A DNA stretch of 64,000 bases, from positions 124,001-188,000 of the forward strand of contig JAPDFW010000107.1 of the NCBI GenBank assembly GCA_028826165.1, read 5' to 3'. The first letter of the stretch is position 1, and each line of letters opens with the position of its first letter. The position numbers were made by a program, and so were the translations under genes. Below, piece by piece: positions 1-10,508 of this stretch. The notes beneath the pieces are model-generated. The model was not told where the DNA came from and ran no database searches. It was given only the letters and a program-made list of their open reading frames with translations. This stretch comes from Anaeramoeba ignava. Taxonomy: Eukaryota; Metamonada; Anaeramoebidae.

Positions 1-3000
1 CTGGATATTTGATATTTATTCTCATTTTGGATCAACTCGTATTTTCCGCTGAGGCAAAATTCAGAATATAAATTGAGGAAAACTAAAATGACATTTTCAA
101 AATTATTAATCGCAAAATTGTAGATTGGAGGGAAGAGTATTGAATAACCGTTGCATAACTGGAACATAATTCGGTTTGTCCATTTGATGTGGATAAATTG
201 TATTTTTCTTTTTTGCTCTTGTTGCTGGCAAGTCTCCAAAAATCTGCTGAGGATTTCAAATGCCTTCTCAAGAAAGAAGATGGAGAATGGAACTTCTTTT
301 GAGATCAGTGGGTATTTTGCGAGATGTTTGGAAGCTAGTGATCTGTTTTTGTTCAATGCTTCAATCATTTGAGCGTTTTTTTTGAATGTTGGAAACACAA
401 AGAGCAAAGATTCTTCTCTGATTTCCAAAATATCAGGAAAAGTGAATGTGAAAATGTGCTTCTCCTGCTCGTTTGTGAAAATTTTGGAGATGAAATTGAA
501 GAAGAAAATATCCATTTTTTTATGATATTTCAATTTGTCTTGGAAAGATGTTGATTTGGAAACAAGCAGATCAAAGTATTTGTTGAAATCATCATTTATA
601 TCATCAATAATTTCGAAATTGGTCTCAAACTTGATAATTTTGTCAAATACCGTTTTGAACCAAGACAAAATATACTTTTGATCGTAATTTGGTATTTCAT
701 TCGGTTCATTTTTGGCAACATTTCCATTCCCATTTTCTGAATTATCCAAAATACTTTCACTGCTTTTGCTGAAGGAATCCAAACCATCTTTGTGGTGATT
801 TCGCAAAGAATGAGGAGTGTGTTTATCAGTATTTGAAGATGTTGTTTTATCTGCATTCTTTTCATCCCCGAAAAAGGAAGCAAAAATTTTTCTGTATTCT
901 GTTTTTAGAGACGAATGATCAACAAAAGTTGGTTTATGGAAAAGATCAAACCACAAATGATTCGATTTCTTGTCGAAAAGTTCAGTTGTAACGAAAGATA
1001 TCAATTTTGAGAAAAAATACTGATCGTGCATTTCCTTATTTTTTGTGTGTGCTTGAGAGAAAAGAGTTTGGACATCTTTCTGGATCCAGTATTTCATTGA
1101 AGAAAAAAGCATTCCAAAATCTGATTTGAGATTCTTTGAAAGCTCATCGAGTCGGAAAGTAAGCTCGTCAAATAAATTGTGTTTCGTATCTGGATAGAGA
1201 ATTAGTAATTCCAATCCAAATAATCCATTTTTCGAGGCCAATTTCCTTCTTTGATCAGGAAGATATGCTGATATTTTCATTTGATTCGCTATCCAAAGTG
1301 CTATCACTATTTTTTGAGTTTTGGATCATCTGGTAAAAGGATTGTGAATCAACACTTTCGAAATACAAGGCAAAGAAAACTTGCCAGATCAAAGAAGAAA
1401 GAGGATGGTTGTATTTGTGGAAACGCAGAAAATCAACCCACCAAAATACATGATTCAAATGAGGATAAATTAATTTTGATTTGATAAATTTGGCAATTTC
1501 TTTTGGCTTTTTTTCGAGAATCTGTTTTCCAATAATCTTTCTGTTTTGGAGTTCATGTTTGGTCTCTGCCATTAATATTGTAAATAGAATGTATGGTGAA
1601 TTGTGAATAAGCTTAAGACGGTCTTTTTGATTCCAATTTTTACGAACAAAAAACGGATAACAACCAATAATTCCAAAAGGGTTTTGGGGAGTGTTATTAA
1701 GTGAATGATCTTTGAGTTTCTGGATAAAGAACATTTCAATTAGTTGATAGCAATCAAATACAAATGATATTCTCGCTAATTTATTTAGGCAATGAACGAT
1801 GATTGGGTTTCGGCTCCAATCTTGGAAGGAGGTAAATAACGACAGCCAAAACAAAATGATTTTATTAAACTCTGTCGAGCAATTAATTGCATAAGTGTTT
1901 TGGTTGGTGATTGGTTGATTTTCTTTTGGTTGTGAATTGGGTTCAATCGATGAATCCAACATTGTGTAAATAAAATCGCTGATGAATAACTCGGCAGGAA
2001 AAAAGGGTATTTCTGTATATTCTGTTGGTACAATTTCAAGAGATATTGTTTTTTGGAAATAGTCTCTGTAAAGGAACTGAACATTATCCACCAATTTTAA
2101 GCAGTATTCGAACGAATTTTGTTCTTCATCAAGTTTTTGCAAAGATATTTTATACAAAGAATTTTTAATTAGCAGATATAACGCTTTGAAAAGTTGGAAA
2201 GTTGTTTTCTCTTTGATAAAAGACTGGAAAAGTCGATTGCACAGTGTTTCAAAATCGTTTTTGGAATTCTTGGCTCGTTCCTTCAAATGGGTTTCAAGAA
2301 CATCAATGAAATTTGTGGAGACAAGAATTGTGTAAGAAGTTAACGAGCTCATTTTTTTGGTGATTTTGTTCTGGAACTGGAAAAAATCGAGAGGCTCCAA
2401 ATACCTTTGTCCGTTATTAGCGAAGAGCTTCAACTGAAATACTATTTTCCAACACCATTGGTAAAAATGAGGATGATTCGTTATTTCCTTCTTTTTGAGT
2501 TGAATACATCGATTGGAAATTGCGAATAAAATCATTTGGTGGAATTTTGGATTGATATATAGAGAATCAGAAGAGTATCCCCAATTCAACTTCTCGATGA
2601 TTTGGGTCACAGCAGCGAATTGTGGTGTTTCGAAAGGATGCTCAATCCATTTCTTTATGATTCCAAAGTGTTTTTTTAATGGCGACCAAAGCTCAATCGG
2701 AATTGTTGACATGAAAGAATGAATAATTTCAGGAGATAAAATATTGGGAGCGCTGTTGTTGATCTGACCTAAAATAAACCCTGAATTCTGGGGTTGATAT
2801 TGCAAGATTTCTCTTGTTGTTTCCAAAATGGTTTTGAGATAGATTTGATTTTGTTTGTGTTCCGAAGTTGCAATTTGCCAAAAAAAGAAAAGCACAAAAG
2901 TGGATAATTGTTCGTTTTTTTGAAACTTAGCAATTTTCCCGAATAGATAAATAATAGGCGAGCCAATATCATATGAACAATTAAACAGAAATTTTTCATT

Positions 3001-4806
3001 TGAATTTTGATTTATTTTTTCATTTGAATTTTGATTTGAATTTTGATTTATTTTTTCATTTAATTGATTTGAATTTTCATTTATTTGATTTGAATTTTGA
3101 TTTATTTTTTCATTTGAATTTTGATTTATTTTTTCATTTAAATTTTCATTTAATTGATTTGAATTTTCATTTGAATTTTGATTTAATTGATTTGAATTTT
3201 CATTTATTTGATTTGAATTTTCATTTGAATTTTCATTTATTTGATTTGAATTTTCATTTAATTGATTTAATTTTTGATTTGGTGTTGTTTCTACTATTCG
3301 AAGCAGAAAATTAACAATTTCCCATGATGAATTTAATGAAACAAGATGATACGGAAGAGGTGTGAGGAAACAAACCAAATGGGGAACCTGAGAAATACTC
3401 TTGTTGATTTCAAGAAAAATATTGTCAATAAGTTCTTGTTTTTGGGAAATATCAAATTTATTGGATTCAAAAATGGAAGTAGAAATTTCTCTTGAGAAAT
3501 CAATGAATTTCTGAGTTATAATCTTAAGCTCGTAAATAGTGGGATCCAATTTTTGTAGAATATTGCCAAAATTCTTGCAAATTTTAAGAACATAATTTTG
3601 GAATTGCACGAAATCTTGGAACGGGTTTGAATCCAAAAAATCAGTAAATTTGCTTAAAGGAAGGCTGTTAAGAAATTCAATCAAGTTAAATTGAATGTTA
3701 TATTCCAGTGATTTCTTGTTTTCATCTTCGTTTTCAAGGATTCTATACACCATTGCCAAAGTGTCTGTAAACAGTTTTAAATTTTTGAGGTTTGAATCAT
3801 TTGGAAAGCGGATAAGCTGTTTTGCCCAGTTATTTGAATCAGCGGAAAAGAGCATTTCTTGGAACAAAAAGAGTAAATGATTAACGTTTCCAAAATGAAC
3901 AAGACACAATCCTAATGAAACAATCCGATCTCTTATAAATTGAAGAAGTGTTTTGAATGGAGAGTTTACTAATTTGAAATTTGGCTTTGCGTTTTCTTGC
4001 GATTTCTGGTATAAATTCTCGTTATCATAATTGAAAATTTCGAGCTTGATCACAGACTCCTCTTTTTCTAAATTTGGGGATTTGGAATCCTCGATCACAT
4101 TTGAAATGAATTGGGACTTTTTTGTCAACTGACTTGAAACTTCTTTTTCCCAATAAAATAGAATCTGAATGATTTCTTGAATTTGGAAAAGAACTTTGTT
4201 CTGCGATTCTTCGTCTAATGGCGCCATTTGAGCGTATAGACTATCCTGGTAAATTTTTTCTTTTTGGATTAATTGGTTGAAAGAATTGAGATTCAATAAA
4301 ACTGAGAAAATTAAGTAATCAACTTGAATTTGCAATTTTTGGAAATTGCAGGATTCTTTTGTCATATGATCCGACATTAAAATAGCCAACAGGTTAAATT
4401 TTATTTCAAGATCTTTGGCGTGAACATTGTCAAAAAAGGCTGTTTGATAAGTGATTTGCTTGATATCTCCTTGTATTGCTATTCTTGCCTTTGTGTTACT
4501 AATTTTCCAAAGTTTTGAGTTAAATTCTTCAATTTGCGATTTAAAACGATGAGAAATTGATTTATATTTATTAATTTGGATTGAGGCTTTAAACAAGTTT
4601 TGCATTATTTGCTTCAATTTGGCAATTCTTTCTTTTATCTTTTTAAATCCAAAGAAGCAAAAAGAGAAAGAAAGCAAAAAAATAATTAAGAAATAAAGAA
4701 AAAGCAAAAAAATAAAAAATTGTGATTGAAAAATTGGTAATTTGAAAACAGAAAAAAAAAAGGGATTTGATTAAATTACATTTTGATCGAAGGCATTTTG
4801 ATTCAT
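1..4806 (-). CDS. Large unrecognised protein, partial at left edge, one frame break
   Basis: I do not recognise this family. The model is exon 1 at 4806-4780 (MNQNAFDQN), a 141-nt T-rich intron 4779-4639 (GTAATT...AAAAAG), then exon 2 from 4638. The join keeps phase 0, so the hydrophobic N-terminus seen when the frame is opened at 4707 is translated intron rather than a signal anchor. About 1,127 residues follow to a TGA at 1257-1255; the frame then breaks, and a second open frame runs from within the overlap (first ATG at 1280) to the window edge with about 420 more residues. Both parts are Leu/Phe/Lys-rich and look all-helical, so one gene with a 1-2 nt indel is likelier than two overlapping genes. 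An Asn-rich run (NSNQINEN-type) lies at about 3000-3290. It starts 82 bp from the divergent RCC1-BTB gene. Function unknown; a helical-repeat scaffold is only a guess. Confidence 0.6.
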
Positions 4807-4830
4807 TGAAAAAATAATAATAAGAAAAAT

Positions 4831-4884
4831 AAGAAAAAAAATGAAAAAAATGAAATTTTAATTTTTTCATTTTTTTTCTTTTTC
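4831..4884. promoter_or_regulatory. Divergent promoter with TCATTTTT boxes on both strands
   Basis: Only 82 bp separate the start codons of the minus gene (4806) and RCC1-BTB copy 1 (4889). Each strand carries T-rich TCATTTTT boxes within about 20-50 nt of its ATG: 4862-4884 for the plus gene, and the complement of 4831-4855 for the minus gene. The same box precedes most other starts here. It resembles the trichomonad initiator (TCA followed by pyrimidine and T/A); use as a transcription start is inferred. Confidence 0.45.
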
Positions 4885-4888
4885 AAAA

Positions 4889-6655
4889 ATGAATGATTGT
4901 TTATTTTTTGGTTTAAATCTATATCCAAAACTTTTAAAAAATGAACCAAATAAAATAACAAAACCAATTCAATTTAAATTTGAAAATGAAAATGAAAAAC
5001 AAATTAAACAAATTTTAACAGGAAATTATTCAACAATTTTCCTTTTTGAAAATGGAAAATCAATAGAATATTTAAATGAAAATGATTCAAAACAAAATCC
5101 TTCAAAAATCGAAATTGAAAATATTCAAAAAGTAACTGTTGGTTCTCATAATGAAGCTATTTTAACAATAGAAGGAAATGTATTTGCCAAAGGAAAAGAT
5201 ATTGATTCAAATAATCCAAATGAATTTATCAATATTTCATTATTAATTGAAGATACAAATGATAGAGTAATTGAAGATATTATTTCTGGAGCTTTTTCAA
5301 TTTATTTACTAACTTCAAATCATAATGCCTATGGAATTGGCTCTAATCAACATGGCCAACTTGGTTTTGATTCTGAAACACTTTCAAAAACAGAAAAACC
5401 AATTTTAATGATGAAAAATGTTTCTAAAATATTTTCAGGAAATTCTTCATTTCATGTTTTTATTTTAAATTCAAATCAAGAATTATTTGGATGTGGTGAT
5501 AATAATCCCTATCAACTTGGATTAGGAAAAACAAAAGAATACTATATCCGAGAATTAACCAAAGTCCAAAATATTCCAAAAGGTAAAATAATTGATATTC
5601 AATGTGGAAGTACGCATTCAATAATGTTGATTGAAGATAAAAATCAAAAAAGAAAAATTTATTCAGCAGGATTTTATCAATATAATGGACTTGGCAAAAA
5701 TGAGCATAGCCATGTATTTACTGAAATCAAATCATCTTTATTTGAAAAAAATGATAATATTCTTGATTTTTCTGTTGGAAATCGACATACTTTGATTTTA
5801 ACTTCCAATTCGAAATTAATTGGATTTGGAGAAAATTTATATGGTCAATTAGGAAATGGAAACATTGAAGTAAGTGAATTGATTCCAATTCAAATCGAAC
5901 TTCCTAAATTAAGATTTAATGAAGATATTTCTAATTATCATATTTGTTGTGGATATCAAAAATCATTTTTTTATTATTCTCCTTCTTTTTCCAATCTTGA
6001 AGAAGATTTGATAAAACTATTTAGAAGAAAAGAATTTTGTAATATTTCATTTAAAACCAAAAATGGAGAAATAATTGAGGCTCATAAATTAATATTGAAA
6101 TATAGATTAAATCAAAATCAAAATGAAATTGAAAAACTTCAAGAAATTATTTCAAAAAAATCAATTAAAGAATCAAATCAAATATTTGAAATGATTTATT
6201 CAAACAGAATAATAAATCCAATATTATATTGTGAAATTAAAGAAATTATAAATTCAAATGAAAAAATTGAAGAAACAATGAAAAGAATTTATTTAAATGA
6301 AAATGAAAAAGATTTTATAATTGAAAGAAAAGAAAAGAAATATAAATTTCCTAAATTAATATTAATAATGAGAAGTGAATTATATCGAGGAATGTTTTTA
6401 TCTGTAACTGAAGATAAATCTAATAAAGTTACAGATTATAGTGAATTAAGTAATAAATCATTTCAAATATTTGAATATTGGATTTATTCAAATCAAATTA
6501 AAGATGAAATTCAAATTACACAAGAAATAATTGATGAAATTGAAATTGGAATTGATTATTTTCAATTAAATCAAACAAATCCAAATTTATTTGATTTATT
6601 AATTAACAAATTTAATAATCAAATTCAAAATGAAGAAAGATGTTTAATTTTTTGA
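4889..6655 (+). CDS. RCC1-repeat / BTB protein, copy 1 (intact)
   Basis: A single-exon protein of 588 residues. Residues 1-355 carry degenerate RCC1 (beta-propeller) repeats, for example GIGSNQHGQLGFDSE, FGCGDNNPYQLGLG, YSAGFYQYNGLGK and GFGENLYGQLGNG. Residues about 372-410 match the start of a BTB domain (KLFRRKEFCNISF, then AHKLILKYR), and a second BTB-like half follows at about 475-545 (KFPKLILIMRSELYRGMFL). RCC1-BTB proteins usually work as substrate adaptors or signalling scaffolds; the partner is unknown. The last four residues are CLIF, a CaaX-like box that could be prenylated and hold the protein at a membrane. The start is fixed by the conserved leader TTTTTCATTTTTTTCTTTTTC and by alignment with the two paralogues downstream. 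It heads a tandem array of three. Confidence 0.9.
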   Translation: MNDCLFFGLNLYPKLLKNEPNKITKPIQFKFENENEKQIKQILTGNYSTIFLFENGKSIEYLNENDSKQNPSKIEIENIQKVTVGSHNEAILTIEGNVFAKGKDIDSNNPNEFINISLLIEDTNDRVIEDIISGAFSIYLLTSNHNAYGIGSNQHGQLGFDSETLSKTEKPILMMKNVSKIFSGNSSFHVFILNSNQELFGCGDNNPYQLGLGKTKEYYIRELTKVQNIPKGKIIDIQCGSTHSIMLIEDKNQKRKIYSAGFYQYNGLGKNEHSHVFTEIKSSLFEKNDNILDFSVGNRHTLILTSNSKLIGFGENLYGQLGNGNIEVSELIPIQIELPKLRFNEDISNYHICCGYQKSFFYYSPSFSNLEEDLIKLFRRKEFCNISFKTKNGEIIEAHKLILKYRLNQNQNEIEKLQEIISKKSIKESNQIFEMIYSNRIINPILYCEIKEIINSNEKIEETMKRIYLNENEKDFIIERKEKKYKFPKLILIMRSELYRGMFLSVTEDKSNKVTDYSELSNKSFQIFEYWIYSNQIKDEIQITQEIIDEIEIGIDYFQLNQTNPNLFDLLINKFNNQIQNEERCLIF

Positions 6656-6729
6656 AAAGAAATAATTGATAAAATCAAAATTAAAATTCAAATTCCAAAA
6701 TTATTTTTTTCATTTTTTTCTTTTCAAAA

Positions 6730-8543
6730 ATGAATGAAATTTTATTTTTTGGTTTAAATGAAAAAGCCAAAACTTTTCAAAAATGAACCAGAAATAATAA
6801 CAAAACCAATTCAATTTAAATTTGAAAATGAAAATGAAAATGAAAATGAAAATGAAAATGAAAATGAAAAACAAATTAAACAAATTTCATCAGGCTTTTT
6901 TTCAACAATTTTCCTTTTTAAAAATGGAAAAAGAATTGAATATTTAAATGATGAATATTCAAAAAGAAGAGACAAACAAAACTCAAGAAAAAAAAGAAAT
7001 CGAAAGAGAAATCAAAATCCTAAAAAAATCCAAATTGAAGAAAATATTCAAAAAGTAACTGTTGGTTTCCATAATGAAGCTATTTTAACAAAAGAAAGAA
7101 ATGTATTTGCAAAAGGAAAAGATATTAATTCAAATAATCCAAAAGAATTTATCAATATTTCATCATTAATTGAAGATATAAATGATAGAATAATTGAAGA
7201 TATTGTTTGTTCTGCTCAATCAATTTATTTATTAACTTCAAATCATAATGCCTATGGAATTGGCTCTAATCAACATGGCCAACTTGGTTTTGATTCTGAA
7301 ACACTTTCAAAAACAGAAAAACCAATTTTAATGATGAAAAATGTTTCTAAAATATTTTCAGGAAATTCTTCATATCATGTTTTTCTTTTAAATTCAAATC
7401 AAGAATTATTTGGATGTGGAGCAAATTTTTCTGGAGAAATTGGTTTAGGAGAATCAAGAAAAAAAGAGGCATACATCCAAAAATTAACCAAAATCCAAAA
7501 TATTCCAAAAGGCAAAATAATTGATATTCAATGTGGTTATTCTCATTCAATAATGTTGATTGAATTTAAAACAAAAAGAAAACTTTATTCATGTGGAGAT
7601 TATCAAAATAATGGACTTGGCAAAGATAAAGATACTTATGAATTTACTGAAATCAAATCATCTTTATTTGAAAATGATGATAATATTCTTGATTTTTCTG
7701 TTGGTGATAGACATACTTTGATTTTAACTTCCAAAAGGAAATTAATTGGATTTGGAGATAATTATTTTGGTGAATTAGGAACTGGAGATACAAAAGATCA
7801 ATTAATTCCAATTCAAATTGAACTTCCTAAATTAAGATTTAAAGAAGATATTTATAATTATCATATTTATTGTGGATATCGGAAATCATTTCTTTATTAT
7901 TCTCCTTCTTTTTCCAATCTTGAAGAAGATTTGATAAAATTATTTAGAAGAAAAGAATTTTGTGATATTTCATTTAAAACAGAAAATGGAGAAATAATTG
8001 AAGCTCATAAATTAATATTGAAATATAGATTAAATCAAAATGAAAATCAAATTGAAAAACTTCAAGAAATTATTTCAAAAAAATCAATTAAAGAATCAAA
8101 TCAAATATTTGAGATGATTTATTCAAATAGAATAATAAATCCAATATTATATTTTGAAATTAAAGAAATTATAAATTCAAATGAAAAAATTGAAGAAACA
8201 ATGAAAAGAATTTATTTAAATGAAAATGAAAATGAAAAAGATTTTATTATTGAAAGAAAAGAAAAACAATATAAATTTCCTAAAATTATTAATAATGAGA
8301 AGTGAATTATATCGAGGAATGTTTTTATCTGTAACTGAAGATACTTCTAATAAAGTTACAGATTATAGTGAATTAAGTAATAAATCATTTCAAATATTTG
8401 AATATTGGATTTATTCAAATCAAATTAAAGATGAAATTCAAATTACACAAGAAATAATTGATGAAATTCAAATTGGAATTGATTATTTTCAATTAAATCA
8501 AACAAATCCAAATTTATTTGATTTATTAATTAATAAATTTTAA
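6730..8543 (+). pseudogene. RCC1-BTB protein, copy 2, two frameshifts
   Basis: Tandem paralogue of copy 1, with the same promoter box (about 6702-6725) and the same first residues from the ATG at 6730 (MNEILFFGLNE). Against copies 1 and 3 an extra A sits in the A-run at 6761-6765 and breaks the frame; a shorter protein could still start at 6758. A net 2-nt loss at about 8283-8290 (the KLILIM region) truncates the second BTB half; the lost frame continues to 8543 with good similarity to copy 1. Other differences are a longer (NE)n run near the N-terminus and a basic insertion (Lys/Arg/Asn-rich, about 6960-7030). The CLIF tail is absent. Either a decaying copy or assembly indels in homopolymers; the low divergence elsewhere allows both. 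Confidence 0.75.
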
Positions 8544-8660
8544 TAAAAGAATTGAAAGAAAAGAATCGAGAGAAAAAAAATCAAAATTAAAATCAAAATT
8601 AAAATTAAAATTAAAATTAAAAATTCCAAAAATTCATTTTTCATTTTTTTCTTTTCAAAA

Positions 8661-10421
8661 ATGAATGAAATTTTATTTTTTGGTGTAAATGAAAAGCCAA
8701 AACTTTTCAAAAATAAACCAGAAAAAATAACAAAACCAATTCAATTTAAATTTGAAAATGAAAATGAAAATGAAAATGAAAATGAAAAACAAATTAAACA
8801 AATTTCATCAGGTTTTTTTTCAACAATTTTCCTTTTTAAAAATGGAAAAGCAATAGAATATTCAAAACAAAATCCTGAAAAAATCCAAATTGAAAATATT
8901 CAAAAAGTAACTGTTGGTTATGATAATGAAGCTATTTTAACAATAGAAGGAAATGTATTTGCCAAAGGAAAAAATATTAATTCAAAATAATCCAAAAGAA
9001 TTTATCAATATTTCATCATTAATTGAAGATACAAATGATAGAATAATTGAAGATATTGCTTCTGGATATTATTCAATTTACTTATTAACTTCAAATCAAA
9101 ATGTTTATGTATTTGGTTTAAATATATATGGCCAACTTGGTTTTGATTCTGAAACACTTAAAAAAACAGAAAAACCAATTTTAATGATGAAAAATGTTTC
9201 TAAAATATTTTCAGGAAATTCTTCATATTCTGTTTTTCTTTTAAATTCAAATCAAGAATTATTTGTATCAGGATTTAATCAATATGGTCAACTTGGATTA
9301 GGAGAATCAACAGAAGAAATAGAAATCCAAAAATTAACCAAAATCCAAAATATTCCAAAAGGTAAAATAATTGATATTCAATTAAGCGTTTCTTTTTCAG
9401 TAATGTTGATTGAAAATGAAAATCAAGATCAAAATCCAAAAAGAAAACTTTATTCATGTGGATATTATCAAAATAATGGACTTGGCAAAGATGGAGTTAC
9501 TTTTGAATTTACTGAAATCAAATCACCTTTATTTGAAAATGATAATATTCTTGATTTTTCTGTTGGAAATGCTCATACTTTGATTTTAACATCTAATTCA
9601 AAATTAATAGTATTTGGAAATAATTATTATGGTCAATTAGGAACTGGAGATACAAAAATCAATTAATTCCAATTCAAATTGAACTTCCTAAATTAAGATT
9701 TAAAGAAGATATTTATAATTATCATATTTATTGTGGATATCAAAAATCATTTCTTTATTATTCTACTCCTTCTTTTTCTAATCTTGAAGAAGATTTGATC
9801 AAATTATTTAAAAGAAAAGAATTTTGCGATATTTCATTTAAAACCAAAAATGGAGAAATAATCAAAGCTCATAAATTAATATTGAAATATAGATTAAATC
9901 AAAATCAAAATCAAAATGAAAAACTTCAAGAAATTATTTCAAAAAAATCAATTAAAGAATCAAATCAAATATTTGAAATGATTTATTCAAACAGAATAAT
10001 AAATCCAAAATTATATTCTGAAATTAAAGAAATTATAAATTCTAATGAAAAAATTGAAGAAACAATTAAAAGAATTTATTTAAATGAAAATGAAAATGAA
10101 AATGAAAAAGATTTTATTATTGAAAGAAAAGAAAAACAATATAAATTTCCTAAATTAATATTAATAATGAGAAGTGAATTATATCGAGGAATGTTTTTAT
10201 CTGTTACAGAAGATAATTCTAATAAAGTTAGAGATTATAGTGAATTAAGTAATAAATCATTTCAAATATTTGAATATTGGATTTATTCAAATCAAATCAA
10301 AGAAGAAATTCAAATTACACAAGAAATAATTAAAGAAATTAAAATTGGAATTGATTATTTTCAATTAAATCAAACAAATCCAAATTTATTTGATTTATTA
10401 ATTAATAAATTTAATAATTAA
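8661..10421 (+). pseudogene. RCC1-BTB protein, copy 3, two frameshifts
   Basis: Third tandem copy (MNEILFFGVNEKPKLFKNK). The RCC1 and BTB blocks match copies 1 and 2 but are split over three frames: an extra A in the run at 8984-8987, and one missing base at about 9653-9660 (ACAAAAATC against ACAAAAGATC in copy 2). The third segment contains both BTB halves and ends at LINKFNN, without the copy 1 extension that carries CLIF. The TCATTTTT leader lies at about 8633-8656. Domain order is unchanged. As in copy 2, genuine pseudogenisation cannot be told from A-run sequencing errors by reading alone. Confidence 0.75.
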
Positions 10422-10460
10422 AATCAAAATCAAAATTAAAATTAAAATTAAAAAAATTAT

Positions 10461-10500
10461 TTTTCATTTTTTATTTTTCATTTTTTTCTTTCCATTTTTT
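10461..10500 (+). promoter_or_regulatory. T-rich TCATTTTT boxes before the ARM gene
   Basis: Two TCATTTTT copies and a CCATTTTTT variant lie within 50 nt of the ATG at 10509, in the same position as at the neighbouring genes. Confidence 0.4.
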
Positions 10501-10508
10501 TTTATATT

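Noticed and set aside
151-883. Small frames in the first kilobase
   Set aside because: Shadows of the minus-strand frame that stays open from the window edge to 1280.
4639-4707. Hydrophobic signal-anchor-like N-terminus of the minus gene
   Set aside because: It is T-rich intron sequence; an upstream 27-nt exon with ATG and promoter box joins in phase.
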